Part shown: positions 6,770 through 10,729 of the stretch, one piece after another | How the letters are laid out: each line of letters starts with the position of its first letter | How positions within the stretch are numbered: position 1 is the first letter of the stretch | Assembly (NCBI GenBank): GCA_001564135.1 | Contig: LKNH01000063.1 | Location: 1 to 10,729, forward strand | DNA: 10,729 nt | Direction: 5' to 3' | DNA from: Halobacteriaceae archaeon Tc-Br11_E2g27 | Lineage (GTDB): Archaea > Halobacteriota > Halobacteria > Halobacteriales > Haloarculaceae | Notes under the pieces: generated by a model | Seen by the model: the letters and a program-made list of their open reading frames with translations, nothing else | What the model was told of the DNA's origin: nothing | Databases searched by the model: none | Translations under genes and position numbers: made by a program

Positions 6770-8023
6770 TCACAGCTCCATCTCTGCAACCGGACCCCAC
6801 CGTTTGTCGTTGTAACTTCGTTGTTGTTCGGTGTCGAACTCGTGTTCGATGCGTTGTCTGAGTGTCTGTTTTCCTTGACGGTCGATACTCGCCAGTTCGT
6901 CAGCTTTTGCAACTGCCAGCGGTGGTCCTCGCTCGCGGGCAACCTCCGAGAGAAGGTGTGTGGTAAGTTTGTCACGTATCTCATCATCTTTTGTAAACGC
7001 ATACGGGGCCTCAATGCGGTAAACGAGGTCATCGCGCGGGTCATATAAAATAAAGAAGGTAACTTCGTAGGCCTCGTCATCGAGTCTGCGATTGTAGGAA
7101 ATAGATAGTTCATTGCCTGACAGAACCCCATCAGTCCCGACACGCGAACGGAACCAGCCTGTGAAGGTAAGACAGTCAGTCAGTCGCTCTCCGTGTTCAT
7201 CCCGCCGTGTGAGTAGCCGTCTGAACAGCGCTTCGTCATTGGCCCAGGGCGTGCTTAACGCTCCTCTGAGTTCACGGGTGATGGCTTTTGACGCACTGTT
7301 TTTCACGAACCCAACAAGCGGGACATCGCGCTCGATGAACGTCTCGACGAGCTGTAGATAATTCTCAATAACGCCAGTAAATTCGGTCTCTTCGATGATG
7401 AGTCGTTTAAGCTGTGGGTCTCGTTCGACCCATTTCAACAACCCAGTCGGATAGAGCGGTCCATCGAGGACGAGGAGGTCATCCACGATATCCGTATTAT
7501 CGAGTGCGTGTTCGCTCTCTGCACGGTAAAGTGCCAGGGCGTGAACGACAGTCTGTTCGTAGCGGTCAACCCGCGGTGCGTGCAGGATGCGTCGCCGTGC
7601 GTAGCCACGGTCCATGCCAAGCCAGTCCTCAGAAAGGTCAAGCGTGTTGTCGTTCGAATGGACCGTCATGACGATGGTTCGACCACGGTGGAGTTCGATG
7701 CTGGATGGAGCGGAAGCCATCGCTGCCTGAGAAACGTCGATAACCAACCCGTTGTTGAACGTCGTCGGGTTGATTGTTCCGGCGTCAAGCCCATGCTGGG
7801 TTGGGAAGGGGGTTTCAGTAAGCGCAACGTCAGCAATCGTTGCTTTCCGTCGTCGGTGCTCTCCAATCGGTTCAAGGACGACAGTGCCATCACGATAGAG
7901 CGGGTCGAGAAACTCCTCGAAGGCGCGTTCAGCAAGTTCCGTCTGGTCGGTTTCGTCAACCTGTTTCGTCACGCGGCCGGCGAGGTCTGCAATTCCGTCC
8001 ACGTGGACGGGGTCGAGTGTCAT
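6770..8023 (-). CDS. nurA: NurA-domain nuclease, 417 aa
   Basis: NurA is the archaeal nuclease that works with the hexameric ATPase HerA in resecting DNA double-strand break ends. The protein has the haloarchaeal NurA layout. An N-terminal helical part (1-75) leads to GLDAGTINPTTF and the core strand NGLVIDVSQA with Asp96, a likely metal ligand. A second acidic strand is LLVLDGPLYP (Asp187). Then come LVGFVKNSASKA (Lys241) and a C-terminal RIEAPYAF (Glu338), also typical of the fold. Which residues bind metal is inferred from the pattern, not proven. No herA gene lies in the window. The gene is convergent with the histidine kinase, with 23 bases between the stops, and divergent from the SIMPL lipoprotein gene. 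The start is supported by a TATA-like element 23-30 bases upstream. Confidence 0.88.
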   Translation of the reverse strand: MTLDPVHVDGIADLAGRVTKQVDETDQTELAERAFEEFLDPLYRDGTVVLEPIGEHRRRKATIADVALTETPFPTQHGLDAGTINPTTFNNGLVIDVSQAAMASAPSSIELHRGRTIVMTVHSNDNTLDLSEDWLGMDRGYARRRILHAPRVDRYEQTVVHALALYRAESEHALDNTDIVDDLLVLDGPLYPTGLLKWVERDPQLKRLIIEETEFTGVIENYLQLVETFIERDVPLVGFVKNSASKAITRELRGALSTPWANDEALFRRLLTRRDEHGERLTDCLTFTGWFRSRVGTDGVLSGNELSISYNRRLDDEAYEVTFFILYDPRDDLVYRIEAPYAFTKDDEIRDKLTTHLLSEVARERGPPLAVAKADELASIDRQGKQTLRQRIEHEFDTEQQRSYNDKRWGPVAEMEL

Positions 8024-8045
8024 ACGTTCCGTACTGGCGCAACTG

Positions 8046-8053
8046 GCATAAAG
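8046..8053 (-). promoter_or_regulatory. TATA-like element of nurA
   Basis: On the minus strand this reads CTTTATGC, 23-30 bases before the nurA ATG. The spacing fits leaderless transcription. A second A/T-rich string (8077-8081 region) lies further out and is a less likely alternative. Confidence 0.45.
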
Positions 8054-8107
8054 GTGGTCAGGAGCGCCCGTCGTGGAAAATACAGTGTGACTAAAATCAC
8101 TCTTTGA

Positions 8108-8143
8108 GCGTACGCCGTTTTAATACAGTTTTGCGTTGAACGC
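8108..8143 (+). promoter_or_regulatory. Lipoprotein gene promoter flanked by two GCGT/ACGC palindromes
   Basis: A TATA-like GTTTTAATAC (8117-8126) lies 23-32 bases before the ATG at 8149, suiting leaderless transcription. It is bracketed by GCGTACGC (8108-8115, perfect 8-base palindrome) and GCGTTGAACGC (8133-8143, perfect inverted repeat with one central base). Both share GCGT and ACGC half-sites, and their starts are 25 bases apart. A regulator bound here could block TATA-binding protein or RNA polymerase; this is inference. Confidence 0.45.
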
Positions 8144-8148
8144 CACGT

Positions 8149-8985
8149 ATGAACCGACGAAGGCTTCTCGTAGGAACCGGAACGCTCGCTACTGCAGCAC
8201 TCGCTGGCTGTCTCGGAGACGACGGTGACAACCAGAATGATGGAACAGGCAACAACGGCGAAAATACGGCAGGAAATAACAACTCAGATAACAACAGTGA
8301 TACAGGCAACAGCGAAACACGAACGATTACTGTCAGTGACAGTGGCGAGGCAGAAGCCGAACCGGATATGGCCGTCTTCGAAACCAGCGTCGAAGAGCGT
8401 GGTGATTCATCCGGGGAAGTCCGAGATGCGCTCTCGGAACGGTCGGACCAACTCTACGATGCGCTCATAGCCTATGGACTCGACGAGGATGACGTAACCA
8501 CCGGTAGGTTTGATATTGGCCGACAAATCGACTATCGCCGTTTTGAAAAAGAACACGGCAGACCACCGGAGAGCGAATCCGAGTTGGAAGAGTACAGCTA
8601 CTACGAGGGAACCCATTCGTTTAATGTCGAAATTGAAGCCGTCGATGAAGTTGGAGCTATTATCGATACAGCCATTGATGCCGGAGCGGACGATATCAGC
8701 CGAATTACCTACACACTCTCGGATGGAAAACGAGATGAACTCAGAGAGCAGGCGCTTGAGGAGGCACTTTCATCAGCGGAGACGGAAGCCGAATTTCTCG
8801 CAAGCGAGGTGGATGCGACGATTATGGAGGCAAAGGCAATCGACAGCACCGGTACCAGCGTCTCTCCTGTCAGAGAAAGCTTCGATATGGACGAGGACGT
8901 GGCTGAAGACGATACCGCCACCGAACTCCACCCAGACGATGTCACCGTCTCTGCAAGCGTCAAAGTCGTCTACGCAATCGAGTGA
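8149..8985 (+). CDS. Tat-exported lipoprotein with SIMPL (DUF541) domain, 278 aa
   Basis: The N terminus MNRRRLLVGTGTLATAALAGC has a twin-arginine region, a short hydrophobic stretch and a lipobox (LAGC, Cys21). It is therefore probably exported by Tat and lipid-anchored on the outer face of the cell membrane, as is common in haloarchaea. Residues about 22-56 are a low-complexity Asn/Gly/Asp linker. From about 57 to the end lies a SIMPL-type domain: RTITVSDSGEAEAEPD opens it, as in the family's usual 'V.G.G.v...PD' start. The helix around residues 203-216 (REQALEEALSSAET) and the closing strand VTVSASVKVVYAIE match the family end. SIMPL proteins are found in many cell envelopes, but their molecular function is not settled. 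The gene is divergent from nurA and convergent with the DUF1611 gene, 30 bases away. Confidence 0.88.
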   Translation: MNRRRLLVGTGTLATAALAGCLGDDGDNQNDGTGNNGENTAGNNNSDNNSDTGNSETRTITVSDSGEAEAEPDMAVFETSVEERGDSSGEVRDALSERSDQLYDALIAYGLDEDDVTTGRFDIGRQIDYRRFEKEHGRPPESESELEEYSYYEGTHSFNVEIEAVDEVGAIIDTAIDAGADDISRITYTLSDGKRDELREQALEEALSSAETEAEFLASEVDATIMEAKAIDSTGTSVSPVRESFDMDEDVAEDDTATELHPDDVTVSASVKVVYAIE

Positions 8986-8991
8986 TTCCCC

Positions 8992-9005
8992 AAAAGAAAC
9001 TGAAA
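8992..9005 (-). terminator. T-rich tract after the DUF1611 gene
   Basis: Read on the minus strand, the stretch just past the DUF1611 stop is TTTCAGTTTCTTTT. This type of short U-rich tract can end transcription in archaea without a hairpin. It lies within the 30-base spacer shared with the convergent lipoprotein gene. Confidence 0.35.
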
Positions 9006-9015
9006 CGATAAACGG

Positions 9016-10026
9016 TCAATCGAGAATTGAATCGAGAATATCCCCGGCGTCGTACCGAACCGGGTCCGTGACGGGAACGCCAAGTTCCGCTTCGTATTCT
9101 GAGAGGGCCGCATCCGCTTCATCGACTGAGAGGTCGTAGGTATTCAGCACGCCAGCATCCACTGTTGCCGGTGAGACTGGCTCAGTAACCTGCTCATAGA
9201 GGTTTGCGTATGTCGCTGGGTCGGGGAGTTCGAATGAATCGTAGCTCCCTACGGTTTCACGGCCGGCCTCATGACAGAGTACGAGCGAATCCGGCTGTGC
9301 GCCATGCAAAATAGCGGTTGTGACCCCTGAATAGGCCGGGTGAGTCAGCGCACCCTGCCCTTCGACAATGATGACATCCTCGGCGTCCGCTTCTTTCACC
9401 AGTCGTTCGGTCGCCCCGGCGGCGAAATCAGCAATGGTTCGGTCGATTGCTATTCCCCAGCCTGAGACCATAATCCCGGTCTGACCGGTGGGGGCGACTG
9501 CAGCATCGAGGCCGCGCTCCCGTGCAGCATCGCGCAGTTCGTACGAGGTCGTCATCTTCCCGGTTGAGCAATCCGTTCCGACTGTAAGGACGACATGGGC
9601 ATCGATTTCACCTGCTGTCCCCTCCGCCACGGTCAGGTCTTCCGGTGGCTCTCTGACATCACGCAAGGAAACGTCGTATTCTGCAGCAAGTTCACAGAAC
9701 TCATCATCTTCAGAGAGCAGATAATGCAAGCCAGCGATTACATCACACCGACGTTCGATGGCCGTCCGCACATCGGGTCGCCAGGAGTCGTCGAAGCCCC
9801 CACCAATTGGTGCGATGCCGATAACGAGCGCATCACAGTCGGGGACATCAGCCATCTCGTCGACGATAGGGGCATCCTGTACGTCGGGGAGATAGTCATG
9901 AACGGTATCACCTGCGGAGTCTCTATCAAGGACAGCGACAATGTCGTGGTCACTGTAACGGAGAACCCCTACCGCAGTCTTTGCGCGGTCAGGGAACTGT
10001 TCATGAGCAAGTAGCGCAACGCGCAT
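9016..10026 (-). CDS. DUF1611 (DgcN-like) P-loop protein, 336 aa
   Basis: The protein has two parts. Residues 1-130 form a Rossmann-like N-terminal domain (MRVALLAHEQF, DIVAVLDRDSAGDTV, CDALVIGIAPIGG). Residues 140-336 form a P-loop NTPase-like domain with HVVLTVGTDCSTGKMTT (P-loop at about 150-160), APTGQTGIMVSGWGIAIDR (178-196) and the acidic strand VIIVEGQGALTHPAYSGVT (218-236). This is the DUF1611 family. Bacterial relatives (DgcN) have been linked to D-glutamate use together with the partner DgcA. Haloarchaeal members are often found beside dipeptide epimerase-like enolase-superfamily genes; none is in the window. The substrate is unknown. The protein appears complete and cytoplasmic, with no signal peptide. 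It is convergent with the lipoprotein gene and divergent from the tRNA methylthiotransferase gene. Confidence 0.85.
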   Translation of the reverse strand: MRVALLAHEQFPDRAKTAVGVLRYSDHDIVAVLDRDSAGDTVHDYLPDVQDAPIVDEMADVPDCDALVIGIAPIGGGFDDSWRPDVRTAIERRCDVIAGLHYLLSEDDEFCELAAEYDVSLRDVREPPEDLTVAEGTAGEIDAHVVLTVGTDCSTGKMTTSYELRDAARERGLDAAVAPTGQTGIMVSGWGIAIDRTIADFAAGATERLVKEADAEDVIIVEGQGALTHPAYSGVTTAILHGAQPDSLVLCHEAGRETVGSYDSFELPDPATYANLYEQVTEPVSPATVDAGVLNTYDLSVDEADAALSEYEAELGVPVTDPVRYDAGDILDSILD

Positions 10027-10046
10027 ACACCTAACGGCGAGTTACG

Positions 10047-10056
10047 GAAAGTTAAC
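10047..10056 (-). promoter_or_regulatory. Possible TATA-like element of the DUF1611 gene
   Basis: On the minus strand this reads GTTAACTTTC, 21-30 bases before the DUF1611 ATG. It is weaker in A/T content than the other promoters here, so the call rests mainly on spacing. A near copy lies at 10083-10093. Confidence 0.35.
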
Positions 10057-10108
10057 CGTACCGGAGCGGGCCGAGTTGTATCGAAAGTTACCCATCGAAA
10101 ACGTCGGG

Positions 10109-10115
10109 CTTTAGT
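10109..10115 (+). promoter_or_regulatory. Possible TATA-like element of the tRNA methylthiotransferase gene
   Basis: CTTTAGT lies 26-32 bases before the ATG at 10141. It is the only A/T-rich string at the leaderless distance, and it is short and imperfect. Confidence 0.35.
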
Positions 10116-10140
10116 CGACAGACACCGGAAAGATGGACAG

Positions 10141-10729
10141 ATGGCCCGCTACCATATCGAAACCTACGGGTGTACGGCAAACCGCGGGGAGAGCCGCCAG
10201 ATTGAGCGGTCGCTCCGCGAAGGTGGCCACCACCGCGTTGACTCCCCGGAGGAAGCCGACGTTGCAATCCTCAACACCTGTACGGTTGTCGAAAAAACGG
10301 AGCACAACATGCTTCGTCGGGCAAAAACCCTCGACGAGGAAACCCCTGCCGACCTCGTCATCACTGGGTGTATGGCGCTTGCACAGGGAACGGAGTTCGA
10401 ACAGGCGGGCGTCAATGCCGACATCCTCCATTGGGATGACGTGCCGGAACACGTCAGAAACGGAGAGTGTCCAACGGCAACACCGGATACAGAACCTCTC
10501 GTTGATGGCGTCGTGGGGATTCTTCCGATTGCGCGTGGCTGTATGAGCGACTGCTCGTACTGTATTACGAAACACGCTACCGGGAAGATTGACTCGCCTC
10601 CTGTTGAGGAAAACGTTCAAAAAGCTCGTGCACTGGTCCACGCCGGTGCCAAAGAACTCCGTATCACCGGGCAAGATACCGGTGTCTACGGCTGGGATAC
10701 GGGTGAGCGAGCGCTCCATACCCTACTTG
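10141..10729 (+). CDS. tRNA t6A37 methylthiotransferase (radical SAM), 3' end missing
   Basis: The frame starts at ATG 10141 and stays open to the right edge (196 complete codons). Members of this group (e-MtaB/CDKAL1 type) add a methylthio group to t6A at position 37 of tRNAs reading ANN codons, using SAM and two iron-sulfur clusters. The N-terminal UPF0004 domain shows its three cluster cysteines: YGCTANRGES (Cys11), LNTCTV (Cys47) and TGCMA (Cys77). The radical SAM motif is GCMSDCSYC (Cys134, Cys138, Cys141), followed by ITKHATGKIDS and ELRITGQDTGVYG, as in the archaeal/eukaryotic branch rather than MiaB or RimO. The family is usually about 400-430 residues, so roughly half is visible and the TRAM domain would lie outside. 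It is divergent from the DUF1611 gene. Confidence 0.92.
   Translation, partial: MARYHIETYGCTANRGESRQIERSLREGGHHRVDSPEEADVAILNTCTVVEKTEHNMLRRAKTLDEETPADLVITGCMALAQGTEFEQAGVNADILHWDDVPEHVRNGECPTATPDTEPLVDGVVGILPIARGCMSDCSYCITKHATGKIDSPPVEENVQKARALVHAGAKELRITGQDTGVYGWDTGERALHTLL

Noticed and set aside
8087..8100. GTGA-CTAAAA-TCAC inverted repeat in the nurA/lipoprotein spacer
   Set aside because: The arms are only four bases and the repeat does not sit at a core promoter position; expected by chance.
7508..8107. 199-codon open frame on the plus strand
   Set aside because: It is antisense to the 5' part of nurA and runs across its promoter. It is not acidic and no family is recognised.
8222..8320. 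Asn/Asp/Gly-rich repeated codons in the lipoprotein gene
   Set aside because: This is the ordinary low-complexity linker after a haloarchaeal lipobox, not a repeat array or CRISPR-like structure.
8510..9139. 209-codon open frame on the plus strand
   Set aside because: It overlaps the SIMPL gene in another frame and crosses into the convergent DUF1611 gene; basic, Ser/Arg-rich translation.
10111..10719. 202-codon open frame on the minus strand
   Set aside because: It is antisense to the tRNA methylthiotransferase gene, which shows all six cluster cysteines; the antisense frame shows nothing recognisable.
1..10729. Search for a defence, mobile or biosynthetic system
   Set aside because: No transposase, integrase, nuclease-effector pair, toxin-antitoxin, CRISPR spacing or terminal repeat was seen; the genes are mainly core or widespread haloarchaeal families.

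Overview
The window looks like chromosomal DNA of a halophilic archaeon (class Halobacteria). The predicted proteins are very acidic (Asp/Glu rich). Several are recognisable haloarchaeal families: the 450-residue CofH of coenzyme F420 synthesis, the divergent archaeal PurC, NurA, an HNLRN-type membrane histidine kinase and a Tat lipoprotein. Most genes have an AT-rich TATA-like box about 23-33 bases before the start codon and no clear Shine-Dalgarno, as expected for leaderless haloarchaeal transcripts. By eye the G+C content is only moderate for a haloarchaeon. I do not name a genus.

Layout, left to right: (1) the 3' part of a glyoxalase I-like VOC gene (+), convergent with a universal stress protein gene (-). 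(2) A minus-strand group: a sodium/calcium exchanger, then cofH, then a small SelW/Rdx-type CxxC protein; the last two may be co-transcribed. (3) Divergent from the exchanger, purC (+), followed after a 192-base gap by an orphan 7TM-PAS histidine kinase (+). (4) nurA (-), convergent with the kinase and divergent from a SIMPL-domain Tat lipoprotein gene (+). (5) A DUF1611 P-loop protein (-), convergent with the lipoprotein gene and divergent from the 5' part of a radical SAM tRNA methylthiotransferase gene (+) that runs off the right edge. No gene-free stretch exceeds 300 bases; the longest is the 192-base gap before the kinase.

Functionally this is mostly core metabolism and information processing (F420, purines, tRNA modification, break repair) mixed with envelope, sensing and stress genes. 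I see no tRNA or rRNA gene, CRISPR array, insertion sequence, integrase or toxin-antitoxin pair, and no convincing new multi-gene system. The points most worth a second look are the cofH/Rdx pairing, the Glu/Asp asymmetry of the exchanger's ion site, the orphan kinase with an apparently long leader, the DUF1611 protein of unclear substrate, and paired palindromes around the lipoprotein promoter.
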